Notes under the pieces: generated by a model
What the model was told of the DNA's origin: nothing
Seen by the model: the letters and a program-made list of their open reading frames with translations, nothing else
The model's database searches: none
Assembly: GCA_014238125.1 (NCBI GenBank)
Contig: JABABS010000026.1
Location: forward strand, 51,906 to 115,905
DNA length: 64,000 bases
DNA from: Phycisphaerales bacterium
GTDB lineage: Bacteria > Planctomycetota > Phycisphaerae > Phycisphaerales > SM1A02
Direction: 5' to 3'
Program-made: the position numbers and the translations under genes
Shown: piece after piece, positions 24,935-33,531 of the stretch
Layout: each line of letters begins with the position of its first letter
Numbering within the stretch: position 1 is the first letter of the stretch

Positions 24935-27151
24935 ATGATGATTACAACTATTCTTACCACAGCAACGATTCTATGCTCCCAAATCCTTGGTTCCCCAACA
25001 ATTGACCGTTATGAGGGTTGGGTGATGGCAAATGTAGAAATAGAGTGCCCAGAGGACATCGAGTATCTCAGAGACATTGGTGCAAGATCTCTAGCCTGTT
25101 ACGACCATCCCGGTCAGACACAGATGTTGATGACGGAAAAAATGGTAGAGAATGCCCGTCTTCATCGAATTGAAACAAAAATTACTGAGCGAGACATCGC
25201 CAATTACATTAAAAAAATAGATCAGATTCGAGGCGAAGCCAGAACGGCCGGTGTTGGTGGTTGGTACAGTGATTTTAAAACTTGGCCTGAAGTCAATCAA
25301 CAACTTCAACAACTGGCAAATAACAACCCTAAGCTCGCATCGGTTTTTGAGGTTGGCATAACCCACGAAGGCAGGGCGATCCGGGGAATTAGAATTACAT
25401 CGCCCGGCGATGCTACAAATAGAAAAAGAATTTTGTTCAATGGGTGTCAACACGCGCGTGAATGGATCGCGGTAATGGTTCCTGTTTACATTGCTGAACA
25501 TCTTATTGAAGGGTGGTACAACAACGCAGAGATACAATCGTTTTTGGATACAACAGAAGTAATCATCGTGCCAATTGTAAATCCAGACGGTTATGAGTTT
25601 ACATACGCCGTTGGGGGCGATCGGTTTTGGAGAAAGAATAGGCGAAATAACAGTGGTTCATGTGAAGGCGTTGACTTGAATCGAAACTGGGACATTGATT
25701 GGAACGGTGGGGACAGCACAAGCACGTCAACGTGCAGTGATATTTATGTAGGTCCCAGTGTTTTTTCTGAACCAGAAACACAAGCTATGCGAACCTTGAT
25801 TGAATCTCTTCCAAATTTAGTTACACACATTGATTTTCATAGTTATTCACAACTTATTTTGAAGGCTTGGGGATACACCTCAACTCCGCATCCTGACGAC
25901 AATATTATTCAAGCGCTCGGTGTTGCTATGCACGATGCATATCAATCTGTTCATGGTGAGCAGTACACAGTTGGCACTCCCGGTGACATCTTGTATTACG
26001 CCGACGGTACTTTTCAAGATTGGACAACAAGTATTGGAACGCTTGGATATACCATAGAACTTAGACCAACTGGTTCTCCTGGATTTGATCTACCACCAAG
26101 TGAAATAGTTCCGACCTGCGAAGAAAGTTTTGAGGGCATTTTGGCAATGATGCGGTTTATATCAAACCCAGTTACCGTAAGTTTTCCAAACGGTTTAATT
26201 TCGTTTGTAACTCCAGGCGAAATGCATGTGCTCCACGTAAGTATGCAACCCACTTTTGGAGGTGAAGTTGATCCTACAACAGCAAAAATTCACATTCGTT
26301 ATGGAGAAACTGGAGTTGAAGGGACAGTCCCACTTGAACACACCGGTAATGGTTTGTTTAAAGCTAATATTCCAGGATCTTTTTGCGGTCTTTCTACTGA
26401 ATTTTGGTTTGAAGTTGAAACAACAACAGGTCAGAACCAAAGGTACCCAGCAGGAAACGCTGTGTTAAATGTTGGGGCAGCACAACTCGTCGAAGAGATC
26501 ACAATGGATCAAAATCCAAACTGGTCTACAGATGGGCTCTGGTCTTGGGGTCAACCAATAGGTGGCGGCGGTCAATATGGAAACCCAGACCCAACAAGTG
26601 GCGCGACTGGCAATAATGTTATGGGATATAACTTAAACGGTGACTATGAAAGCAACCTTTCAGAAAAACACCTTGTTGCAGGTCCATATAATCTTTCGGG
26701 TAACCAAAACACCCAATTGCAGTTTTCAAGGTATCTGAATGTTGAGCAACCCATGTACGACCACGCAACCATTTCGGTTAAGTCTGGTAATGACTCATGG
26801 CAAACTGTTTGGACAAACCTCTCTGAAATCACTGACGATCAATGGCAAGCTGTTTCGTATGACATATCTACAGTCGCAGACAACTCCCCAGAACTATGGG
26901 TTCGCTGGACGATGGGATCAACAGACTCAGCGTGGCAGTATTCTGGTTGGAATATTGACGATGTTTATATTTCAACATCTATAGAATCAGGAATGGTCGG
27001 CGATGTTAACTGCGACGGTTTAGTGAGTGTTGAGGACGTGCTTACAATTATTTCATCTTGGGGACCATGCGAAGGTGTTTGCGCCGAGGATATCGTTCCA
27101 GACCAAAATATAAATGTATCAGATCTTCTCCTTGTGATAGCGAATTGGTAA
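24935..27151 (+). CDS. Secreted M14 zinc carboxypeptidase with dockerin-like C-terminus
   Basis: 738 residues from ATG 24935. A signal peptide (MITTILTTATILCSQILGS) precedes a propeptide-like section and an M14 catalytic domain (about 110-395). Zinc ligands are His173 and Glu176 (CQHARE) and His302 (DFHSY); the catalytic Glu375 lies in GYTIELRP. Substrate-binding blocks NPDGYEF and DLNRNWD are present. This is the carboxypeptidase A/B/T type that removes C-terminal residues from peptides. Beta-rich domains follow (about 400-500 and a jelly-roll-like 510-670 with 'SGWNIDDVYIS'). The C-terminal 60 residues hold two Ca-binding dockerin-like repeats, GDVNCDGLVSVEDVLTIIS and a degenerate second copy. 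The signal peptide and the tail imply an extracellular or surface protein. Confidence 0.93.
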   Translation: MMITTILTTATILCSQILGSPTIDRYEGWVMANVEIECPEDIEYLRDIGARSLACYDHPGQTQMLMTEKMVENARLHRIETKITERDIANYIKKIDQIRGEARTAGVGGWYSDFKTWPEVNQQLQQLANNNPKLASVFEVGITHEGRAIRGIRITSPGDATNRKRILFNGCQHAREWIAVMVPVYIAEHLIEGWYNNAEIQSFLDTTEVIIVPIVNPDGYEFTYAVGGDRFWRKNRRNNSGSCEGVDLNRNWDIDWNGGDSTSTSTCSDIYVGPSVFSEPETQAMRTLIESLPNLVTHIDFHSYSQLILKAWGYTSTPHPDDNIIQALGVAMHDAYQSVHGEQYTVGTPGDILYYADGTFQDWTTSIGTLGYTIELRPTGSPGFDLPPSEIVPTCEESFEGILAMMRFISNPVTVSFPNGLISFVTPGEMHVLHVSMQPTFGGEVDPTTAKIHIRYGETGVEGTVPLEHTGNGLFKANIPGSFCGLSTEFWFEVETTTGQNQRYPAGNAVLNVGAAQLVEEITMDQNPNWSTDGLWSWGQPIGGGGQYGNPDPTSGATGNNVMGYNLNGDYESNLSEKHLVAGPYNLSGNQNTQLQFSRYLNVEQPMYDHATISVKSGNDSWQTVWTNLSEITDDQWQAVSYDISTVADNSPELWVRWTMGSTDSAWQYSGWNIDDVYISTSIESGMVGDVNCDGLVSVEDVLTIISSWGPCEGVCAEDIVPDQNINVSDLLLVIANW

Positions 27152-27186
27152 TCTACGCATAGTATTCACACTAAAGGAGAAGCGCG

Positions 27187-28284
27187 ATGTCACTATTACT
27201 CACATGTGCAATTGTTGCACTGTCATCATTAACACCAAAAGAGTGGTTAGACCCACGGCTTGACACGGTTGACAGGGAAGCAATTGAAGAAATGATTTCA
27301 TTTTCTATCCCCTCGTTTGATGAGGATGTAGAGTGGGTACTACAAGAAAATGAGGAACCACCAGTATGGGAAAGTTTTCGTGGAAAGGTTCTTGTTATTC
27401 AAACCTGGTCAAATCAATCAGCCTCTGGAAGAGTTGCGCCATTTGCCTCCCAAAAAATTATTGACTCACTAGAGCAAAACGAAGATGTTGCACTTATCAC
27501 GCTTCACACTCCTCAGGGCGCGAACAAAGCAAAACAATTTATACAAAAAAGAAAACTTGTGGTTCCCACGGCAATTGATCGCTCAGGTGAAACATGCAAT
27601 CACTATGGAGTGCATTACGACCCAGTAACAATTGTTGTCGATAGAAACGGAGCAGTACGCCACGTGGGGCTACGTACAAGAGGATTATCAAAAGCAATTC
27701 AATCCCTTCTTGCGGAAGAATACGATCCGGTTTTAGAGATTGATAAGTTTATTCCAAAAAGCAAACAAACAGAGATAGCGGCAGAATATCCCATATTTAG
27801 TAGTAATTTTGGTAAAGCAACAAATGTGCAAGGGAAAAAAGCACCTTCGTTTTTTGTTGAAAAGTTGATATCAGAACCACTCGATGTCGAAAACAAAGTG
27901 CGTGTGGTTGAGTTTTGGGCTACATGGTGTCCGCCGTGTAGAAAATCAATTCCCCACCTCAACAAACTTGCCGCACACTTTGGAGACAAAGTCTCATTCG
28001 TTGGCGTTTCGGGAGAGAGTGTCGATAAAGTAACTGCCTTTCAAAAGAAAAATCCCATGAATTATGGTGTTGCAATTGACTCGAGTAAAAAAATGCAGGG
28101 CGAAATCAGTTGCAGAGCAATCCCGCTTGCGATGGTGATAAGTAGCGACAATACCGTACGTTGGCAAGGAAATCCATCATTATTAACAGAGTCTATTATT
28201 GATCATGTAGTGCGTGCTGATTCTGGTGAAACAGAAACAGTGGATAGAGGCAGATGGAAACTGAACAAAACAAGAAAAAATTAG
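27187..28284 (+). CDS. TlpA-like protein with two thioredoxin folds, only the second redox-active
   Basis: 365 residues; AAAGGAG 7 nt before the ATG is a good ribosome binding site. A weak signal peptide is followed by a first thioredoxin-like domain (about 45-180) whose active-site position reads WSNQSASGR, with no cysteines, though 'PTAIDRSGETCNHYGVHYDPVTIVVDRNG' keeps the fold. A second domain (about 215-350) has WATWCPPC and 'AIPLAMVISSDN' with the cis-Pro. TlpA/ResA proteins reduce apocytochrome c or other periplasmic thiols; resB-ccsA at 42-46 kb would be a natural client, but this is inference. It follows the carboxypeptidase by 36 bp and its end overlaps the MATE start by 31 bp. Confidence 0.86.
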   Translation: MSLLLTCAIVALSSLTPKEWLDPRLDTVDREAIEEMISFSIPSFDEDVEWVLQENEEPPVWESFRGKVLVIQTWSNQSASGRVAPFASQKIIDSLEQNEDVALITLHTPQGANKAKQFIQKRKLVVPTAIDRSGETCNHYGVHYDPVTIVVDRNGAVRHVGLRTRGLSKAIQSLLAEEYDPVLEIDKFIPKSKQTEIAAEYPIFSSNFGKATNVQGKKAPSFFVEKLISEPLDVENKVRVVEFWATWCPPCRKSIPHLNKLAAHFGDKVSFVGVSGESVDKVTAFQKKNPMNYGVAIDSSKKMQGEISCRAIPLAMVISSDNTVRWQGNPSLLTESIIDHVVRADSGETETVDRGRWKLNKTRKN

Positions 28285-29822
28285 ATAAACCTAACAGCAC
28301 ATCAACAATTAATCCATTTATAGAAGTTTGGTCCATTGCGTGGCCAACCATTCTTACAATGGTTAGTTTTACGTTTATGCAGTTTGTTGATAAGCTCATG
28401 GTGAGTAGGGTTGGCCCGTTAGAGGTTGCGGCGCAGGGCAACGCCGGTACATGGTCGTTTGCAATGATTGCAACCGTGATGGGTGTTGTGACGGTTGTGA
28501 ATACATATGTGAGCCAATATTTAGGTTCTGGAAAACCAGAGCTTGGCCCTAAATACCCATGGGCAGCCATGTGGATATCTCTTGTTTTGTGGGCAACTCT
28601 CTTGGTTCCTTGGGCAATTGTTCTTCCGTGGGTTTTTCAGTCAATCCACGTTGGTGATAATCTGAATAACGCCACAGAGTTAATTTCACTTGAATCTAGT
28701 TACGCGACAATCACAATTCTTGGCAGCGTGTTTTTGTTGGTAGGAAGAGGGTTCACGCAGTATTTTTTTGGCATGCACATGCCAAAAGTGATAACCGTTT
28801 CGACAATTATTGCAAACATTGTTAACGTAGTTTCTAACTATATATTTATATTTGGAGAAGAGGGTATACCCGGAATAATACCAGGAATACCCGGTACACC
28901 CGCATTAGGGTTAGCCGGCGCAGCTTACGGTACGGTTGTTGGAATGTTTTTTGAAATGCTCATTCCTTTTTTGGTTTTTATTAGTGCAAAGTTTAATAAT
29001 GCATACCAAACACGTAGTCCTTGGCGGCCATGTATGAAAACATGCAAACAATTGTTTCGATTGGGTTGGCCCGGAGCAATTCAGTGGGGGAATGAAATCA
29101 TTTGCTGGGCAATATTTATGACCGTGTTTGTGGGACATTTTGGAACAGACGATATGACAGCTGGCTGGATTGCCCTTGGATACTTAAATTTAAGTTTTAT
29201 GCCAGCGCTCGGGTTGAACGTAGCAGTAAATTCAATAGTTGGAAAATATATTGGCGCAGGAAAGCCAGATATTGCAGTGTCTCGCGCAAGGGTTGGCGTT
29301 TTTATAGCGATGGTGTATATGACAGTGTGTGCAACAGTGTTTATAGTTTTTAGAGAAGATATGATTTCGTGGTTTGTATCCGGTTCTGATATAGATCCAG
29401 ATCGAAGAGCTTCAATTATTGCCCTTGGGTCTAAAATGCTCATCCTTGTGGCACTGTTCCAAACAGTTGATGCCCTTGGCATCGTGTATTCGGGCGCACT
29501 CCGAGGAGCAGGTGATACAGTCTGGCCCGGTATTGTCACAGCTATTTATAGTTGGGTGTTTATTGTGGGGGGCGGATGGGTGGCGGTTACTTATTTTCCA
29601 AACCTAGGTTCCATTGGACCATGGATTGCTGCGGCTGTGTACATCATTCTTATTGGAATAACCATGGTTGTACGCTTTGAAAAAGGTAAATGGCGTGATA
29701 TAGACCTTCTAAAGGACCCAGATCGACTCGAAGCAGCAAGATCTGCGCCAATTACAATTGGTCCCCCAGCGGCCGAAGCCGACTCGGCGGTTGCCGACCT
29801 TGGTGACCACTATCCAAGGTAA
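28254..29822 (+). CDS. MATE-family multidrug/toxin exporter
   Basis: 522 residues, slightly longer than the usual ~450, with 12 predicted membrane segments in two halves. The first half has 'WSIAWPTILTMVSFTFMQFVDKLMVSR' and 'GLAGAAYGTVVGM', the second 'FRLGWPGAIQWGNEI' and 'DALGIVYSGALRGAGDTVWP', both typical of the family. MATE proteins export cationic or metabolite substrates by Na+ or H+ antiport. An extra Gly/Pro-rich loop 'IPGIIPGIPGTPALG' near residue 208 and a hydrophilic C-terminal tail are unusual. The first 31 bp overlap the thioredoxin gene in another frame, so the two are probably coupled. Confidence 0.93.
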   Translation: METEQNKKKLDKPNSTSTINPFIEVWSIAWPTILTMVSFTFMQFVDKLMVSRVGPLEVAAQGNAGTWSFAMIATVMGVVTVVNTYVSQYLGSGKPELGPKYPWAAMWISLVLWATLLVPWAIVLPWVFQSIHVGDNLNNATELISLESSYATITILGSVFLLVGRGFTQYFFGMHMPKVITVSTIIANIVNVVSNYIFIFGEEGIPGIIPGIPGTPALGLAGAAYGTVVGMFFEMLIPFLVFISAKFNNAYQTRSPWRPCMKTCKQLFRLGWPGAIQWGNEIICWAIFMTVFVGHFGTDDMTAGWIALGYLNLSFMPALGLNVAVNSIVGKYIGAGKPDIAVSRARVGVFIAMVYMTVCATVFIVFREDMISWFVSGSDIDPDRRASIIALGSKMLILVALFQTVDALGIVYSGALRGAGDTVWPGIVTAIYSWVFIVGGGWVAVTYFPNLGSIGPWIAAAVYIILIGITMVVRFEKGKWRDIDLLKDPDRLEAARSAPITIGPPAAEADSAVADLGDHYPR

Positions 29823-29825
29823 GTG

Positions 29826-29854
29826 TTGGCGAAAAGTGAAAAGTTCTGTACAAT
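29826..29854 (+). promoter_or_regulatory. Probable promoter of the TPR/alpha-CTD gene
   Basis: TTGGCG (29826-29831) and TACAAT (29849-29854) are 17 bp apart, directly after the MATE stop codon. The expected transcription start is about 29861, leaving about 16 nt before ATG 29877. This supports the later start over the GTG at 29823. Confidence 0.5.
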
Positions 29855-29876
29855 AAAACGTTGCAACCCAAAAAAG

Positions 29877-30821
29877 ATGGAGAATCAAGACGTGATAGTA
29901 GAAAAAAGTGATAATAATCTCGAAACAGTCATCGGCGGTGGCGATTCAGCAGCCGCGGATCAACACTACAGCACAGCCCTTGAACTTGAACAAAACGGTT
30001 TTCGAGTTGGAGCAATAGACGAATTACGCAAAGCTGTTGCCGCCGGGTCTAACTCAGACCATCTGTTTAAACTTGCCTACTTGCTCGATTTGGTCGGTGA
30101 AGAAATGGAATCTACAACTCTTTATGAAGAACTGGCTACTGCAGATCGGCCAAACATAAACGTATTACTTAATCTCGCCGTTGTTTACGAAGATCGTGGA
30201 AGAATCAACAAGGCGGAAAAATGCTTAAGACAAATTCTCGATACCGATCCAACACATAAACGAGCCCGTTTGTATCTTAAAGATGTTCAATCGTCTGCTC
30301 ACATGTATTACGACGAAGATATTGCACGCGACGCAGCCAAAAACCAAGCGCTTATGAACACGCCGGTTACCGATTTTGAATTATCTGTTCGCGCTAGAAA
30401 TTGCTTAAAGAAAATGCAAATCAGATCACTTGGCGACCTCCTTAAAATAAGTGAATCCGAGTTACTTAGTTATAAAAACTTTGGCGAAACATCACTGACT
30501 GAAATCAAACACATGCTTACTGCTCGCGGTCTTCGCCTTGGTCAGGGTGCAGATGGACCAACAAGCCAGATTCATCAAGATCGATATGAAGAACTTCTAG
30601 CCCACACTTCCGAACAAGTTCTATCAAAACCAGTCTCATCACTTAATCTCTCCGTTCGAGCACGTAAAGCGTTACAAATGTTGAGCATTCAGACTGTTGC
30701 TGATCTTGCTATTCGAACAGAAGCAGAGTTGCTTGGCATTAAAAACTTTGGTTCAACAAGTCTTGTTGAAATTCATGACGGACTCGCAATATTTGGCTTA
30801 AAACTTCGAGAAATTGACTGA
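29877..30821 (+). CDS. TPR protein with two RNA polymerase alpha C-terminal domains
   Basis: 314 residues from ATG 29877. Residues ~20-140 are TPR-like helical pairs ('HYSTALELEQNGFRVGAIDELRKA', 'VYEDRGRINKAEKCLRQILDTDP'). Residues ~161-222 and ~250-312 are each an alpha-CTD: 'FELSVRARNCLKKMQIRSLGDLL' then NFGETSLTEI, and 'LNLSVRARKALQMLSIQTVADL' then NFGSTSLVEI. The NxGxxSLxEI helix and preceding loop are what RpoA uses to contact UP-element DNA and activators. No sigma- or polymerase-assembly domain is present, so this is not RpoA itself. The family is, to my memory, conserved in planctomycetes with unknown role; DNA or transcription-factor binding is inferred. A hairpin follows before convergent htpX. 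Confidence 0.88.
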   Translation: MENQDVIVEKSDNNLETVIGGGDSAAADQHYSTALELEQNGFRVGAIDELRKAVAAGSNSDHLFKLAYLLDLVGEEMESTTLYEELATADRPNINVLLNLAVVYEDRGRINKAEKCLRQILDTDPTHKRARLYLKDVQSSAHMYYDEDIARDAAKNQALMNTPVTDFELSVRARNCLKKMQIRSLGDLLKISESELLSYKNFGETSLTEIKHMLTARGLRLGQGADGPTSQIHQDRYEELLAHTSEQVLSKPVSSLNLSVRARKALQMLSIQTVADLAIRTEAELLGIKNFGSTSLVEIHDGLAIFGLKLREID

Positions 30822-30876
30822 TCGTTGGATCTAGTTAGGGACAAAAACACGGAGTAGCGGGGTCGACCAACACCTA

Positions 30877-30892
30877 TTTTGGCAAGCCAAAA
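30877..30892. terminator. Palindromic hairpin between convergent genes
   Basis: TTTTGGC-AA-GCCAAAA is a perfect inverted repeat. Located 55 bp after the TPR/alpha-CTD stop and 115 bp before the htpX-like stop, it could end either transcript. A second GC palindrome, CCACCGCGGTGG, follows at about 30923. The rest of the 30822-31007 gap shows no gene. Confidence 0.45.
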
Positions 30893-31007
30893 CACGGAAT
30901 CAAACTAGCCACAAGCCCACCCCACCGCGGTGGACTGTTGACACACATTAGCACTATTGGCCCCAAATAACCCCATGGGTTGTTTCAATGTTTATAGCTT
31001 TGAAAGA

Positions 31008-32840
31008 TTACCCAATCATTGGAATTGGGCAATCAAGCACATCCCCAATTGCTCTGATTGTTTCTGCTTCAGCAACAGTGATGACACCATCGTGTTCAAC
31101 GCAAACCCCGCAAGCGCGTAGTAGTTTTTCTTTTTCTACAAACAAAAGGGAACATAAACTTATAAGTGCGCTGTGGACGGACTCCATGTTACACCTATTC
31201 ACCCCACATATTTCTTTATCTTTTAACCCAACCTCATTCAGCGCATGGGCAAAGGCGATGCCGGCTTGTTCTTTGTTTTCCGCGCCACTGTAGGCAAGCA
31301 TCGAAAGAACCAGGATAACATCACTAGAAAGAGACCGAATTTTTTTATTCGCCCCCTTAGATAGTTTTTGTAATGAATTTCCTGTTAAATGTTTTTTGAT
31401 AACAGAAACAAGAACCCACTCAAACCTGCTCACCTCTGCGTCACTCTTGATGATATCGACGAGTGTTTTTGTAAACACAATCTGTTGTTTATTACTTAAT
31501 TGTTTAAGAGCTGGTGAGGCAAGATCAATCATGGGAAGCCTTGAGGACTCCTCTTCTTTATTAACAAGAAGGAGAAGTCTTTGTAATTCAACTAGTTCAT
31601 TATCAGAAAGAGCACTCTTGAGAAGCTTTTGTTGTTTTTTGTCTTGTGCATTAATGAGTAAAGAAAACATCACAAGCCTCGCTGACCAGCTGTTTTCTAG
31701 GGACTCACGAATAAGTGGTGAAATGTTATTAATAGTAAATCTTGCACGAATAATACGTTTGTCTCGTATAGCAGAGGCTTCTTGAACTGAGGTTTTTACA
31801 CTTGTTGAAGAAAAACCAGAGATTTGTTCGTGCCCACTACTTGTCTGTACATCAACTTGGTCTGGAAGAGAGGCGGTATCAATTCCCTCAATACGCGCAA
31901 CTCGTTCAGAAATTGGCGGGTGGCTAGCGAAAATTGAACTTACCGCCTGTGAAAAAAACATATGGTTACATTGGCCAGATTCTTTTGCTAATGAATATTG
32001 CTCTGCAATTCCACCAATTTGCCTTAGCGCACCCCCAATGCCACCGGGGTTTCGAGTGTATTGGACAGCCGAAGCGTCTGCGAGAAATTCACGTTGTCTT
32101 GAAACCGCCGCCTGGATTAATCTTCCAAAAAAAGTACCAATCGCTCCGCAGATAACTAGAAACAAACCAAACAAAATAATTGCCAAACCAATTCCAGCAC
32201 CACCTGCACCCTCTTTTGATCGAGAACGCGAAGATGTGTGCAATATGATTGGACCAATGTGTCTTACAAAAATCCAACCAGTTATACCAAGTGCCATAAT
32301 TCCGAAAATTACTCCAATGAGCCTAATATTAATTCGCATATCTCCATGAGAAATATGACTAAATTCATGAGCGATGACACCCTGTAATTCATCTCTATTT
32401 AACTGCTCTATGCACCCGCGCGTGACGCCAATCACCGCATCGCTTGGTGTCCATCCAGCAGCAAACGCGTTAATGGAAGTGTCTTCAAGAATATAAACTG
32501 GCGGTACAGGCATGCCACTCGCAATCGCCATTTCCTCAACAATATTATTTACTTTTTGTTCAGACGAATTATTGTTTGTTCTTTGCAGTTGAGTACCACC
32601 GAGCATTTCAGCAACAACATGTCCACCACCATTAAGTTGTCCAAGTTTTACAAGTGTAGAAATTCCCACAATAAGCAAACAAAAAACCGCCGAAATAACA
32701 ATAGCGCCAGGGCTCCACTCAGAAATTAAACCAACTGGAATAACAACCATTGCTACAATCATTAAAACAGCAATAATAAACAAAAACACTATGATCTTCG
32801 TCCGCTTTCGCGCACGATCCTGGTGTTCGTAAAAATTCAT
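31008..32840 (-). CDS. HtpX-like M48 membrane metalloprotease with long C-terminal extension
   Basis: 610 residues, about twice the size of HtpX. Residues 1-300 are the protease: two N-terminal membrane segments, the zinc site HEFSH (158-162), two more membrane segments (~175-240) and the third-ligand region 'RQREFLADASAVQYTRNP'. M48B proteases act in membrane-protein quality control. Residues ~340-610 are a soluble helical region of no known role to me; the last part 'EKLLRACGVCVEHDGVITVAEAETIRAIGDVLDCP' resembles TerB-like helices with an acidic loop, though weakly. lemA ends 12 nt upstream on the same strand, the common lemA-htpX arrangement. ATG at 32840. Confidence 0.88.
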   Translation of the reverse strand: MNFYEHQDRARKRTKIIVFLFIIAVLMIVAMVVIPVGLISEWSPGAIVISAVFCLLIVGISTLVKLGQLNGGGHVVAEMLGGTQLQRTNNNSSEQKVNNIVEEMAIASGMPVPPVYILEDTSINAFAAGWTPSDAVIGVTRGCIEQLNRDELQGVIAHEFSHISHGDMRINIRLIGVIFGIMALGITGWIFVRHIGPIILHTSSRSRSKEGAGGAGIGLAIILFGLFLVICGAIGTFFGRLIQAAVSRQREFLADASAVQYTRNPGGIGGALRQIGGIAEQYSLAKESGQCNHMFFSQAVSSIFASHPPISERVARIEGIDTASLPDQVDVQTSSGHEQISGFSSTSVKTSVQEASAIRDKRIIRARFTINNISPLIRESLENSWSARLVMFSLLINAQDKKQQKLLKSALSDNELVELQRLLLLVNKEEESSRLPMIDLASPALKQLSNKQQIVFTKTLVDIIKSDAEVSRFEWVLVSVIKKHLTGNSLQKLSKGANKKIRSLSSDVILVLSMLAYSGAENKEQAGIAFAHALNEVGLKDKEICGVNRCNMESVHSALISLCSLLFVEKEKLLRACGVCVEHDGVITVAEAETIRAIGDVLDCPIPMIG

Positions 32841-32852
32841 TTGAGCGAAGTG

Positions 32853-33482
32853 TTAAAAACTTACCTTTGGAACATCTCGAGCCGCCTCGTCATCAAGTTC
32901 CCAACTTTGAGCAAACTTAAATCCAAACATACCAGCAACAATGTTTGACGGAAACATTTCACGTTTGTTGTTGTAAGTCATTACAGCATCGTTATATGCC
33001 TGTCTTGAAAACGCAACACGATTTTCAGTGCTTGTCAACTCTTCTTGAACCTGCATCATGTTCTCACTTGCTTTTAAATCTGGGTACGCTTCCATTACAA
33101 CCATCAATTTACCCAAAGCACCGGTTAAAGCGCCGTCAGCACCAGCAAGGTCAGAAATTGCTCCAGCCGCGGTGGGGTCTTTCGAGGCAGTAGAAGCAGC
33201 AGAAACAGCTTGGTTTCTTGCATTGATGACTGCTTCCAAAGTTTCGCTTTCATGCTTCATATACCCCTTGGCAGTCTCTACAAGGTTAGGGATTAGGTCA
33301 TATCTTCGTTTTAATTGCACATCAATTTGTGCATACGCGTTTTTAACCCGATTTCGCAACCCAACTAGACCGTTAAAAATACCAACAACAAAAACCACCA
33401 CCAATAAAACGAATCCAACGAGGACCCCGACGATAAGTCCCATGGAGGCAAGTGTTGGTTCTGTGTTCAATATGTTTTTCAT
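32853..33482 (-). CDS. lemA: LemA family membrane protein
   Basis: 209 residues: one N-terminal membrane helix (about 15-37) then the LemA four-helix domain with 'NRVKNAYAQIDVQLKRRYDLIPNLVETAKGYMKHESETLEAV' as the hallmark, split here into its well-known blocks. LemA proteins are found beside htpX-type proteases and are thought to assist in envelope processes; the molecular role is not established. AAGGAG 8 nt before ATG 33482 is a strong ribosome binding site. Together with the downstream htpX-like gene it makes a two-gene operon, divergent from the SpoIID-like gene. Confidence 0.94.
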   Translation of the reverse strand: MKNILNTEPTLASMGLIVGVLVGFVLLVVVFVVGIFNGLVGLRNRVKNAYAQIDVQLKRRYDLIPNLVETAKGYMKHESETLEAVINARNQAVSAASTASKDPTAAGAISDLAGADGALTGALGKLMVVMEAYPDLKASENMMQVQEELTSTENRVAFSRQAYNDAVMTYNNKREMFPSNIVAGMFGFKFAQSWELDDEAARDVPKVSF

Positions 33483-33531
33483 GTTAAAACTCCTTCATAA
33501 GCAATGTACCATCGATACACTACGGAGCGTG

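Noticed and set aside
30923..30934. CCACCGCGGTGG palindrome as an operator
   Set aside because: It lies between two convergent 3' ends where no promoter is expected; a terminator-related or chance palindrome is more likely.
33058..33531. Upstream extension of the SpoIID-like frame by 158 codons
   Set aside because: It runs antisense through lemA, lacks the Tat/lipobox logic, and the ATG at 33532 has a ribosome binding site and a proper signal sequence.
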